From assembly GCA_934255105.1 (NCBI GenBank), contig CAKQNH010000294.1, positions 1 through 6,307 on the forward strand: a stretch of DNA of 6,307 nt, read 5' to 3'. Of the stretch, positions 1 to 6,241 are shown in pieces (the first letter of the stretch is position 1; each line of letters begins with the position of its first letter). The notes beneath the pieces are model-generated. The model did no database searches, was not told where the DNA came from, and worked only from the letters and a program-made list of their open reading frames with translations. The stretch is from an uncultured Pirellulaceae bacterium. Its GTDB lineage: Bacteria > Planctomycetota > Planctomycetia > Pirellulales > Pirellulaceae. The translations under genes were made by a program, and so were the position numbers.

Positions 1-2
1 TC

Positions 3-806
3 ACGGAGTCCACTGTTCGTGAGATTCAGGAATTTCAGAAAAATGGTGGGCTGATTGTGGGGGACGCTGAAGTTTGTCCAGCCATCAAGCCTGATTTTGT
101 TTTGGCTCGGTTCTCCCGAACGAAACAAGCGGACAAAGATCGCGCCGCCTTACAAGATGCGGCCAAAAAATTGAGAACATGGCTCGATCCGCAATACTCG
201 CGGGCGGTCAATTCGTCCAATCCAGATGTGGTTACGCGACGGCGCACATTTGGCACAACCGACTATGTATTTGCGGTCAATGACCATCGCGAATTTGGCA
301 CTTACGTGGGTGGGTACGGAATGGTCATGGAAGACGGCCTGCCTTCCGATACCAACATTCGCATTCATCGCAAGAGTGGATACATTTACGATCTGGTCGC
401 CGGTCGAGAGTTGTCAACGACGGTCGAAGCCGATGCACTGCATGTCCCTCTGCAACTTGGCCCTTGCCAGGGGCGAGTGCTGATGGTGACGGAGCGGCCG
501 ATTCGCGACATTACGATCCAGGCTCCGTCGACTGCGGCGCGTGCGGAAGCGATTCGCATAGCGATTGAAGTCACCGATGGCAGCAGCCCGCTCGATGCCG
601 TCATTCCAGTACGAGTTGAAATCATCGATCCCGAGGGACGCAGAGCGGAATTTAGCGGTAGTTATGCTGCCAAGAGCGGTCAGCTTGCGATTCCCTTCGA
701 CTTCGCCAGCAACGATCGCGTGGGAGTCTGGGAGATACGAGCACAGGAACTGGCCACCGGCCGATCGGCGTCTACCTACGTGCGTTTGCAAGCCTCAGCG
801 AACTGA
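3..806 (+). CDS. C-terminal part of a large protein with an amidotransferase-like edge and a beta-sandwich end (5' truncated)
   Basis: The frame is open from base 3 to the TGA at 804-806 (267 codons), so this is the 3' end of a gene starting before the window. The GTG at base 57 is an internal valine, not a start. The first visible residues (VREIQEFQKNGGLIVGD) resemble the last strand-helix unit of glutamine-amidotransferase-like or beta-galactosidase trimerisation-like domains, where a helix precedes GG-[LV]-[IV]-x-D. The last 90 or so residues look like an immunoglobulin or macroglobulin-type sandwich, with the segments IPVRVEIIDPEGRRAEFSG, then IPFDFASNDRVGVWEIRAQE and a closing strand. 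Long planctomycete proteins of this kind are known to me only as uncharacterised. No catalytic residues can be assigned, and export cannot be judged without the N terminus. It converges on the next gene with a 2-base gap. Coding status is secure; the function is a weak inference. Confidence 0.85.
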   Translation, partial: TESTVREIQEFQKNGGLIVGDAEVCPAIKPDFVLARFSRTKQADKDRAALQDAAKKLRTWLDPQYSRAVNSSNPDVVTRRRTFGTTDYVFAVNDHREFGTYVGGYGMVMEDGLPSDTNIRIHRKSGYIYDLVAGRELSTTVEADALHVPLQLGPCQGRVLMVTERPIRDITIQAPSTAARAEAIRIAIEVTDGSSPLDAVIPVRVEIIDPEGRRAEFSGSYAAKSGQLAIPFDFASNDRVGVWEIRAQELATGRSASTYVRLQASAN

Positions 807-810
807 GGCT
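791..810. terminator. Perfect hairpin across two convergent stop codons, likely bidirectional terminator
   Basis: AGCCTCAG (791-798), loop CGAA (799-802), CTGAGGCT (803-810): an uninterrupted 8-bp stem with 5 G-C pairs. The right arm contains the TGA of the plus-strand gene (804-806) and two bases of the minus-strand TAG (809-811). Read on the minus strand the loop is TTCG. On the plus strand it is followed by ACTTTAC, only a weak T run, and the minus side lacks one, so classic intrinsic termination is not certain. Position and symmetry make a shared bidirectional terminator, or a transcript-end stabiliser, the best explanation. Confidence 0.65.
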
Positions 811-1684
811 ACTTTACGAGCATCTGATCGAGGCCGGTCAGTGCAATCGGCCAAGCGGGACGGCTGGCTTGATACGTTTGCCACCATGCGCTAACCACGA
901 CCATTGTGTTGGCTGCATCCAACTGTAGCGTATCGCAGCGCCATAGGCGAAGCGCGGCCGCCAAGCTTTCAGGTGAGTAACGACATAGCTCCAGCTCTTG
1001 GCCGGCTTCTAAAATAGCGGGGAGCATGGCCAAGCCTGCCACGGCCCGCAGGCGATGCGCATTGATTTTGTCGCTGTAAATCGGCCGATCGAGATCCAGT
1101 TGCGAAAGCAGCCAGGCGATTCGCAAGGTCTCTGGCAGCCGAGGATCAACGTGGGTCAACAACGCTTCCCAATGGATGCGATTGGCAGAAAGGTGCGCGT
1201 AGCCAAAACCTCCCAACACAGGCTGAACCAGTAGCACCGTAGCTTGTTCGACCAGCACGTCTCCGCCCGTTTGGCGCGCGAGCATGCGCATCAATCCGAC
1301 ACCATGAGCCTCCCATAGCTGCCGGATGGGACCGGCCCGTAGCGGGATATCGCTAGCAAATTTGGGGAACGAGCTTTCGAATTGCCTACGGCAGTGGTTC
1401 AGAGTTGCGGCCAATCGCGACGGCAGAGTCCCGGTGGTCTGCCCCAATCGCGCACCAACTCGTTCGGCGAGTTCCCTGCTTCCATCCGCCGTGGCAGCCA
1501 GCGACAGCAACTGCTCCCAATATTGCTCACGCGTCGTCTTGAACTCTTCGGCCAGTTCATCCAAGGCCGCGGCGATTGCAGGCCATCCCGGACTCAGCCG
1601 CGCGGCGCATTTCGGAAAATGCGCCACGCACCACGCCGTATGAATTTCGCTGACATGCGGGCTGGGAGTCCATTGCAATTCCAT
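809..1684 (-). CDS. Conserved-looking cytoplasmic protein of unknown function, 291 aa
   Basis: I do not recognise this family. The start is ATG at 1684-1682, supported by AGGA (complement of 1694-1697) nine bases upstream; the stop is TAG at 811-809. There is no signal peptide or clear membrane segment. The protein appears mostly helical and is rich in tryptophan (11 of 291 residues). Residues 35-80 form a charged amphipathic stretch (ALDELAEEFKTTREQYW). Residues 115-190 carry repeated small and aromatic motifs (LWEAHGVGLMRMLARQTGGD, then VLGGFGYAHLS). Residues 170-215 read as helices ending in DRPIYSDKINAHRLRAVAGL. No nucleotide-binding loop, metal motif or DNA-binding helix-turn-helix is obvious. 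It ends convergently against the upstream plus-strand gene and shares a hairpin with it. The gap before its start holds repeats, so its promoter probably lies in 1685-1800. The balanced composition and good ribosome site make it a real gene. Confidence 0.82.
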   Translation of the reverse strand: MELQWTPSPHVSEIHTAWCVAHFPKCAARLSPGWPAIAAALDELAEEFKTTREQYWEQLLSLAATADGSRELAERVGARLGQTTGTLPSRLAATLNHCRRQFESSFPKFASDIPLRAGPIRQLWEAHGVGLMRMLARQTGGDVLVEQATVLLVQPVLGGFGYAHLSANRIHWEALLTHVDPRLPETLRIAWLLSQLDLDRPIYSDKINAHRLRAVAGLAMLPAILEAGQELELCRYSPESLAAALRLWRCDTLQLDAANTMVVVSAWWQTYQASRPAWPIALTGLDQMLVK

Positions 1685-1708
1685 TGAGAGCTATCCTGTC
1701 GATTAACA

Positions 1709-1891
1709 CTACTTAACTAACACTAGCACGGGCGGAACGTCCTGACGAAGGTCGCTAAAGTACCGATCCACTTCGATGCGATGTTGCTGGCTGAAGCGAC
1801 TCGGTTGTAGAACGGTTGTCCCAACCGTTTCCAAAGCAATCTGATTGTAGAACGGTTGTCCCAACCGTTTCTGACGCAATTGGACAATGAC
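1709..1891 (-). pseudogene. Coding-like fragment running through two palindromic repeats, no ATG or GTG start
   Basis: On the minus strand a frame stays open for 60 codons from just after a TGA (1894-1892) to a TAG at 1711-1709, ending 24 bases before the start of the 291-aa gene. The last 30 codons read like ordinary protein (SRFSQQHRIEVDRYFSDLRQ, then a proline-valine-leucine rich end). The first half is translated palindromic repeat: one copy reads RLGQPF, the other TVGTTVL, because the 40-base period shifts the frame. Only TTG codons could start it and no good ribosome site precedes them. It may be the 3' relic of a lost gene, a dispersed element's coding tail, or chance. I favour a relic, with low confidence. 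Confidence 0.25.
1805..1870 (+). repeat. Two direct copies of a palindromic repeat, stem AACGGTTG / CAACCGTT
   Basis: Two identical 26-base units lie at 1805-1830 and 1845-1870, a 40-base period. Each starts TTGTAG and contains the hairpin AACGGTTG-TCC-CAACCGTT (8-bp stem, 3-base loop), then T. The same unit occurs in reverse orientation at 6242-6266 with 25 matching bases. Lying downstream of the minus-strand glycosidase-like gene, the hairpins could act on its transcript end. The repeats are plainly visible; any role is inference. Confidence 0.9.
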
Positions 1892-1899
1892 TCAACTCT

Positions 1900-1932
1900 C
1901 TACCCAAAAATTAAAGTTGGACGGAACACTAG
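1900..1932 (-). repeat. 33-base CTAG-edged box, copy 1 (reverse orientation)
   Basis: Read on the minus strand it begins CTAGTG, contains TCCGTCCA and CTTTAAT, and ends GGGTAG. It aligns without gaps to 6112-6144 with 27 of 33 matches, 21 of them in the first 23 bases. Its first four bases overlap the end of the glycosidase-like gene, whose TAG stop (1931-1929) is part of the CTAG edge. In both places the box lies beside the palindromic repeats, so it looks like one component of a composite dispersed element. Confidence 0.8.
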
Positions 1933-3413
1933 TCAGTGAATTGCAACGAGAATAGATCTGCATCCTTCATGACGCAGCGCAAGCGGACTGGTTTGCCCGC
2001 GAATTGTGCCAGCGATGTTCCATCGTTCCATGCTACGACGCGGTCGATTTCGTTGCCGATTTGTTCTTGACTGTCAGCCAGCGTGAAGCCTGGTTGTGGT
2101 TCGCCTTCAGCGGATTGCAGCTCAAAGCGAAGCCCTCCGGCCGCAGAGGTTGCAAAGTTGATGCGGAGTTGAGAACCGCTGAAGACGAAGGGCTTGGTCA
2201 ATAGTTCAGCCTCCGTGGCACCGGCCCGGACAGATGCGAAACCATCGATCCGCAGGCTATAGCGCCGTAGGTGAGCGGAGGGCTGAGCGTAGTCGTGATT
2301 GACATACAGCGACATTTCTGTTGGACTGGTTTGCACCACATTGAGCGCCGGATAGTTCGTGCGAGAAACCCAGTTTTGCAGCCCGATTCCCGGTTTGATG
2401 TAGCCCTCCAAAAACGTGCGGTCGTAAACTTGGCCACCGCGCGAGGTCATGAGGATCGAATCGGACGTATCATGGAAATAGCGGGGGTTGACTTGGAGCT
2501 CGGCAGCTTGCGCATCGCTGAGCACCTGCCGTCCTTCGAAAAAACGCGCTGCCGTAGCGATGTAAATGTGTGGCGCGCGGAAGTAGGGCGAGGTCTGGTT
2601 CGTGTAGAGGTGTTCCGGCGGGGCAGGCTGCGGACCGGAGAGGCCGTCGTCGTGCATTTGCTGCATCAAAACCGCCGGTGTCCACTCCACGAAATCGAGA
2701 CTCGTTGAGCGAGCAATCCGCCGCAGTCCGTCCCAGACGCGGAAGTAGCAAACGTAGCATTGCTCCGCATCGGACCAAAATGCAAGGTTTTGCGAATCGA
2801 ACAAATGAATGTGCTCAAGGGGTACGTCGTGAGTCGAGAGGATCGGTTGGTCGTGCAACTTTCTCCAATTCCGACCATCTGCCGATACGAAGGCGAACAA
2901 TTCCTTTCCCGTCCCTCCGACCCCCTTGAATCTCTCCTCTACTGCGACACTCGGATTGGTGTCCAGCATTGGGCAGAAATTGTGCGTCACCGGAGCGACA
3001 TTTGCCAACACGATGTTATTTGCCTTGCTGCCGTTGAATTCGTACAAACCGAGGTCGGGCTTCGTCCAGGTAAGCCCGTCATGCGACTCGGCCAGACACG
3101 TCCGCTCATGTTTGCTGCCATCGAGCCCCAGTTCCGAGATGCCACGATAGTAAGCCAAGTACTTCTCGCCGTCCTTGAGGATGGTAGTGTATCCGCTCTG
3201 CGGTCCCTCCCACGGCCGATCTAGCAGTAAGACCTTCCCCTCGTCGCGAGGTTCATGCAAATGCAGCCGAGCATTCGTCAGATGTTCGAACAGATAGCGA
3301 TCGACAAAGAGCTCCAGTCGCGAGTCGATCGGCAACGGTTCGGCCGCATTACCAGCAAGGCTGGACATCCAAACGATCGTCTGGATCGCGACAACGATCA
3401 ATCCCTTCATCAT
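1929..3413 (-). CDS. Secreted beta-propeller glycosidase-like protein (GH32/GH43-like fold) with C-terminal beta-sandwich
   Basis: This is an exported 494-aa protein, probably acting on carbohydrates, though substrate and activity are not known. Residues 1-24 are a signal peptide (hydrophobic core LIVVAIQTIVWMSSLAG, cleavage near GNAA/EP). Residues 30-390 show the repeating strands of a five-bladed propeller: YTTILKDGEKYLAYYR, ESHDGLTWTKPDLGLYEFNG, FAFVSADGRNWRKL, NLAFWSDAEQCYVCYFRVW and SLYVNHDY. Such D-G-x-x-W and W/F-S-D turns are typical of GH32/GH43/sialidase-like folds. Residues 400-494 look like a beta-sandwich (LRINFATSAAGGLRFEL ... VVAWNDG ... PVRLRCVMKDADLFSLQF). Catalytic acids cannot be assigned with confidence. 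The first of two adjacent ATGs is chosen because GAGG (complement of 3421-3424) lies seven bases upstream. It follows the M1 peptidase gene by 80 bases on the same strand. A non-enzymatic binding role is an alternative. Confidence 0.85.
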   Translation of the reverse strand: MMKGLIVVAIQTIVWMSSLAGNAAEPLPIDSRLELFVDRYLFEHLTNARLHLHEPRDEGKVLLLDRPWEGPQSGYTTILKDGEKYLAYYRGISELGLDGSKHERTCLAESHDGLTWTKPDLGLYEFNGSKANNIVLANVAPVTHNFCPMLDTNPSVAVEERFKGVGGTGKELFAFVSADGRNWRKLHDQPILSTHDVPLEHIHLFDSQNLAFWSDAEQCYVCYFRVWDGLRRIARSTSLDFVEWTPAVLMQQMHDDGLSGPQPAPPEHLYTNQTSPYFRAPHIYIATAARFFEGRQVLSDAQAAELQVNPRYFHDTSDSILMTSRGGQVYDRTFLEGYIKPGIGLQNWVSRTNYPALNVVQTSPTEMSLYVNHDYAQPSAHLRRYSLRIDGFASVRAGATEAELLTKPFVFSGSQLRINFATSAAGGLRFELQSAEGEPQPGFTLADSQEQIGNEIDRVVAWNDGTSLAQFAGKPVRLRCVMKDADLFSLQFTD

Positions 3414-3443
3414 ACTGCTTCCTCAATGTGTTAATAGAAATCT

Positions 3444-3486
3444 AAGCACGGCTCTCGTGCCGTAACTGCGCGGTGCTTGTTACGGC
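3444..3486 (-). terminator. Interleaved inverted repeats between the peptidase and glycosidase-like genes
   Basis: On the minus strand, 7 bases after the peptidase stop, GCCGTAAC (3486-3479) pairs with GTTACGGC (3466-3459), a perfect 8-bp stem. Its 12-base loop contains AAGCAC (3478-3473), which is complementary to GTGCTT (3449-3444) further on. A third small stem, ACGGC with GCCGT, competes with the first. No T run follows, so a standard intrinsic terminator is not clear. The options are a terminator or processing hairpin, a pseudoknot-like or switching structure, or another dispersed repeat. Confidence 0.45.
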
Positions 3487-3493
3487 CTACATG

Positions 3494-5986
3494 CTAGTCG
3501 CCTTCCTCTTGCTTAGCTTCCTCTTGCTTAGCTTGTTCTTGCTTAGCTTGTTCTTGCTTAGCTTTAGCTTTGGCTTTCTCTTCGCGCTGGCGCGTAGTCC
3601 GCATGGGGTTATCGCTAGGCTTGGGCTCGCCGGCTTTGAAGAGCTGAAAATGGCTGGGCTCCAAACGGGGCGGGAAGTAGTTGTTGTCGCGATTGGTGTC
3701 GGCCGTCTCAAGCTGTGGATCGAGCTCGACCTGCAGTAAACGCTGCGCGCTGATGATCGAGGTCTGCGCTGTGCGGTTGTTCTTGACCCACACTTCTGCT
3801 GGTAGCCGCACCACGCGCTCACTCCCATCTTCGAATTCAAAACGCAAGATGATCGGCATTACCAAACCGCCCACGTTTCTCAAATGAACCGTGTAGAAAT
3901 TGCGTTGGTCCTGCAGTCGCTCTCTTTCTTCGGCGGAGAGCTTCTCCAATTCGCGCTGGTAAGCCTCGCGCGCCTCGGGTGTGGCTTCCAACGGTTCATG
4001 GCTATTGTAAAAGTCCTTCAAGTCGTTGAACTGGTCGACTCGTTTTGGCAAGTCGGCATTGCGCTCTCTAGAGAGCGACTGTGGGCGATCAGCTTTCTCC
4101 TTGAGTTTCCGCGCAGCCTGTTTGTCGGGGTCGCCATCTTCGGGGATGGCCCATACGACGCGGTCGATAGCGATATCGCAGTGATCGGTAGAGTAGAACC
4201 AGCCGCGCCAGAACCAATCCAGATCGACTCCCGAAGCATCTTCCATGGTGCGAAAGAAATCAGCGGGCATGGGGCGTTTGAACTTCCAACGCCGCGCATA
4301 CTCTTTGAACGAATAGTCGAACAAGTCTCGCCCGAGCACGGTTTCGCGCAGCACGTTCAGGGCTGTGGCGGGTTTAGCATAGGCGTTGTTACCGAATTGC
4401 AGAATCGATTCGCTATTGGTCATGATGGGCACTTGTTGGCTGCTGGCCATGTAGCCCGCAATGGCCGCGGGCTCGCCGCGCGTGGATGGATAATTCTCTT
4501 CCCACTCGCTTTCAGCCAAGTACTGCAGAAAGGTGTTGAGCCCTTCGTCCATCCAGCTCCATTGGCGTTCGTCGCTGTTGACGATCATGGGGAAGTAATT
4601 GTGTCCCACTTCGTGAATGATTACTGAAATCAATCCGTACTTGGTCCGCGCTGTATAGGTCTCATCTTCATCGGGTCGCGGGCCGTTGAAGCTGATCATG
4701 GGATACTCCATCCCATAGATCGGACCGTTGACGCTGATGGCAGTGGGGTAGGGGTAGGGAAATGTATAGCGACTATAAACGTTCAGCGTATGGATAATTG
4801 CGTGCGTCGAATACCTGCTCCACAATGGTTCGGCCTCGTTGGGGTAATAGGACATGGCCATCACGGAATTCCCTTCGATGTCATGCCCTTGAGCATCCCA
4901 AATGAATTTGCGACTACTGGCCCAAGCAAAGTCGCGGACATTCTGTGCATGGAAGATCCATGTCTTGTGTGCGACCTCAGTGGATTGATAGTTGGCCGCT
5001 TGCTCATTCTTGGCCGCTTCGTCGGGGGTGACGATAAACATGGGCTGTGCGGCCTTGCGAGCTTGCCCCAGACGTTCGCGTTGCGATTCGGAAAGTACCT
5101 CGCCCGAATTCTGAAGCACGCCGGTAGCCGCCACCACATGATCGCTGGGGACGCTGATGCGCACCAAGTAATCGCCCAGTTCTAGCGTGAATTCGCCGCG
5201 CCCCAAAAACTGCTTGTGCTGCCAACCGTTGGCGTCGGTGAAGGCCACCATCCGCGGAAACCATTGGGCAATTTCGTAGATGTAGTTCTTGTCCTTGTCG
5301 AAGTATTCGCAGCCCGTGCGGCCAGGTGATACCTTGGAGTCGTTGATCTGGTAGTCCCACTCGATCTCGAAGCGAAACGATTCGCCTGGACCGAGCGGCT
5401 GCGGCAGCTCGACGCGCATCATGGTCTTGACAATCGTGAACTCCAAGGCTTGCCCATAGCTATCGGCCACGCGAGTAATGTTCGCTCCGCCGTCGAAACT
5501 GTCCTGAGCTTGCATGCGTTCAATGTCTTCGATCGAAATGCGGCTGCTGGGTGTAAATTCACGCAGTAGATTCGCATCGGAGTCCGGACGGAATATGTTC
5601 GCGTCGACTTGCAGCCAGACATAGCGCAGCGTGTGCGGTGAATGATTGTAATAGGTCAATTGCTCGCGGCCCTCGATCCGTTGCCGAGCGTCGTCCAGTT
5701 TGACATCGATGACATAGTCGCAACGCTGCTGCCAATAATCGGGCCCAGCTTCGCCCGCCGCGCTGCGGTAGCTATTGGGCGTGGGGAGAATTTCTTCGAG
5801 CTGCCTGAATTTGTCCTCTTGTCCGTATTTGCGATTCTCGATCGGCTGGGCCCAAAGCACGCCGGCAGACGTTGTGGACAACCACGCCAAGCCAGCCAGA
5901 ACTGCCCAAGCGAGCAGCCTCCGAGTGTGGTGTCTGTCAACTTCGACGAAATGATTGCGTGAAGTCGGCGCGGTAGCATTCATCAT
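3494..5986 (-). CDS. Secreted M1-family zinc metallopeptidase (aminopeptidase N-like), 830 aa
   Basis: This is predicted to remove N-terminal residues from peptides outside the cytoplasm. Residues 458-462 are HEVGH and Glu481 follows after 18 residues, the HExxH-x18-E zinc site of M1 gluzincins (His458, His462 and Glu481 as ligands, Glu459 as base). GMEYP at 425-429 stands where the family has GxMEN. Tyr536 in NAYAKP is the likely transition-state tyrosine. Residues 24-46 form a signal peptide after a long basic N terminus, with cleavage near VLWA/QP. Residues 80-300 are the N-terminal beta domain and 340-600 the catalytic domain, ending WFWRGWFYSTDHCDIAI. Residues 700-785 form a further beta region (GGLVMPIILRFEFEDGSE ... 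LPAEVW ... ELDPQLETADTNRDNNYFPP), seen in bacterial M1 relatives. The tail (800-830) is a Lys/Glu/Gln repeat. Two ATGs compete at the start; AGGA is better spaced for the second (5983). No domain is missing. Confidence 0.95.
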   Translation of the reverse strand: MMNATAPTSRNHFVEVDRHHTRRLLAWAVLAGLAWLSTTSAGVLWAQPIENRKYGQEDKFRQLEEILPTPNSYRSAAGEAGPDYWQQRCDYVIDVKLDDARQRIEGREQLTYYNHSPHTLRYVWLQVDANIFRPDSDANLLREFTPSSRISIEDIERMQAQDSFDGGANITRVADSYGQALEFTIVKTMMRVELPQPLGPGESFRFEIEWDYQINDSKVSPGRTGCEYFDKDKNYIYEIAQWFPRMVAFTDANGWQHKQFLGRGEFTLELGDYLVRISVPSDHVVAATGVLQNSGEVLSESQRERLGQARKAAQPMFIVTPDEAAKNEQAANYQSTEVAHKTWIFHAQNVRDFAWASSRKFIWDAQGHDIEGNSVMAMSYYPNEAEPLWSRYSTHAIIHTLNVYSRYTFPYPYPTAISVNGPIYGMEYPMISFNGPRPDEDETYTARTKYGLISVIIHEVGHNYFPMIVNSDERQWSWMDEGLNTFLQYLAESEWEENYPSTRGEPAAIAGYMASSQQVPIMTNSESILQFGNNAYAKPATALNVLRETVLGRDLFDYSFKEYARRWKFKRPMPADFFRTMEDASGVDLDWFWRGWFYSTDHCDIAIDRVVWAIPEDGDPDKQAARKLKEKADRPQSLSRERNADLPKRVDQFNDLKDFYNSHEPLEATPEAREAYQRELEKLSAEERERLQDQRNFYTVHLRNVGGLVMPIILRFEFEDGSERVVRLPAEVWVKNNRTAQTSIISAQRLLQVELDPQLETADTNRDNNYFPPRLEPSHFQLFKAGEPKPSDNPMRTTRQREEKAKAKAKQEQAKQEQAKQEEAKQEEGD
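3503..3562 (-). repeat. Four 15-bp tandem units coding the AKQE[QE] tail of the M1 peptidase
   Basis: On the plus strand two identical units TTCCTCTTGCTTAGC (3503-3532) are followed by two identical units TTGTTCTTGCTTAGC (3533-3562). They encode residues 809-828 as AKQEQ, AKQEQ, AKQEE, AKQEE, after an AKAKAK run at 805-810, and end two residues before the stop. The exact repetition indicates recent slippage or duplication. The tail is probably a flexible, highly charged or helical extension that may vary in length between strains. Confidence 0.95.
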
Positions 5987-5990
5987 GCTT

Positions 5991-5994
5991 TCCT
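5991..5994 (-). promoter_or_regulatory. Ribosome binding site of the M1 peptidase, favouring the second ATG
   Basis: AGGA on the minus strand is the complement of TCCT at 5991-5994. It lies 4 bases from the ATG at 5986 but 7 bases from the ATG at 5983. The usual spacing favours 5983, which would shorten the protein by one methionine. Confidence 0.55.
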
Positions 5995-6076
5995 GTCTTT
6001 CATAATGTGAAGCCCACAGCGTGACCCCCGGCGGGGAAGCTATCCATTAGAATTGAGGCCGCGTCGATAAGCAACT

Positions 6077-6091
6077 CGATAGGCGCTATCG
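6077..6091. promoter_or_regulatory. Inverted repeat CGATAG-GCG-CTATCG in the peptidase leader, possible operator
   Basis: Perfect 6-bp arms lie around a 3-base centre, about 90 bases upstream of the peptidase start. It could be a dimeric regulator site or a short hairpin. Six-base arms can arise by chance, and there is no second copy near another gene here, so support is weak. Confidence 0.25.
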
Positions 6092-6111
6092 TACCCCGCC
6101 GCGTAAGCAAG

Positions 6112-6144
6112 CTAGTGCTCCGTCCAGCTTTAATACTGGGCTAG
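6112..6144 (+). repeat. 33-base CTAG-edged box, copy 2
   Basis: It begins CTAGTG, contains TCCGTCCA and CTTTAAT, and ends CTAG, so both edges are CTAG. It matches 1900-1932 (opposite strand) at 27 of 33 positions without gaps. The palindromic repeats begin 3 bases after it, whereas in copy 1 they begin 29 bases beyond the box end. Confidence 0.8.
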
Positions 6145-6147
6145 AAT

Positions 6148-6237
6148 GTAGAGCAGTTGTCCCAACTGCTTGGGAAAAATGTAGAGCAGTTGTCCCAACT
6201 GCTTCGGGAAAATGTAGAGCAGTTGTCCCAACTGCTT
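6148..6237 (+). repeat. Three direct copies of a palindromic repeat, stem AGCAGTTG / CAACTGCT
   Basis: Identical 24-base units start GTAGAGCAG and end CTGCTT at 6148-6171, 6181-6204 and 6214-6237, a strict 33-base period. Each holds an 8-bp stem AGCAGTTG-TCC-CAACTGCT. The 9-base linkers are near-identical (TGGGAAAAAT-like after each unit). This is the same architecture as 1805-1870 but with a different stem. Confidence 0.92.
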
Positions 6238-6241
6238 GGGA

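Noticed and set aside
414..791. 125-codon minus-strand open frame
   Set aside because: It is antisense to the beta-sandwich coding region of the partial gene, with arginine-rich shadow composition.
57..806. Complete gene starting at the GTG at 57
   Set aside because: The same frame is open to base 3 with sensible domain sequence upstream of 57, so the GTG is internal.
1751..1800. GTCGCT ... AGCGAC inverted hexamers
   Set aside because: Six-base arms 38 bases apart are expected by chance and have no supporting context.
3884..4627. 247-codon plus-strand open frame
   Set aside because: It lies wholly antisense to the M1 catalytic domain, including its zinc site, and its translation has no recognisable protein features.
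6026..6036. CCCCGGCGGGG palindrome as a regulatory site
   Set aside because: It is a short G-C palindrome with a one-base centre and no second copy; it is mentioned only as part of the leader description.
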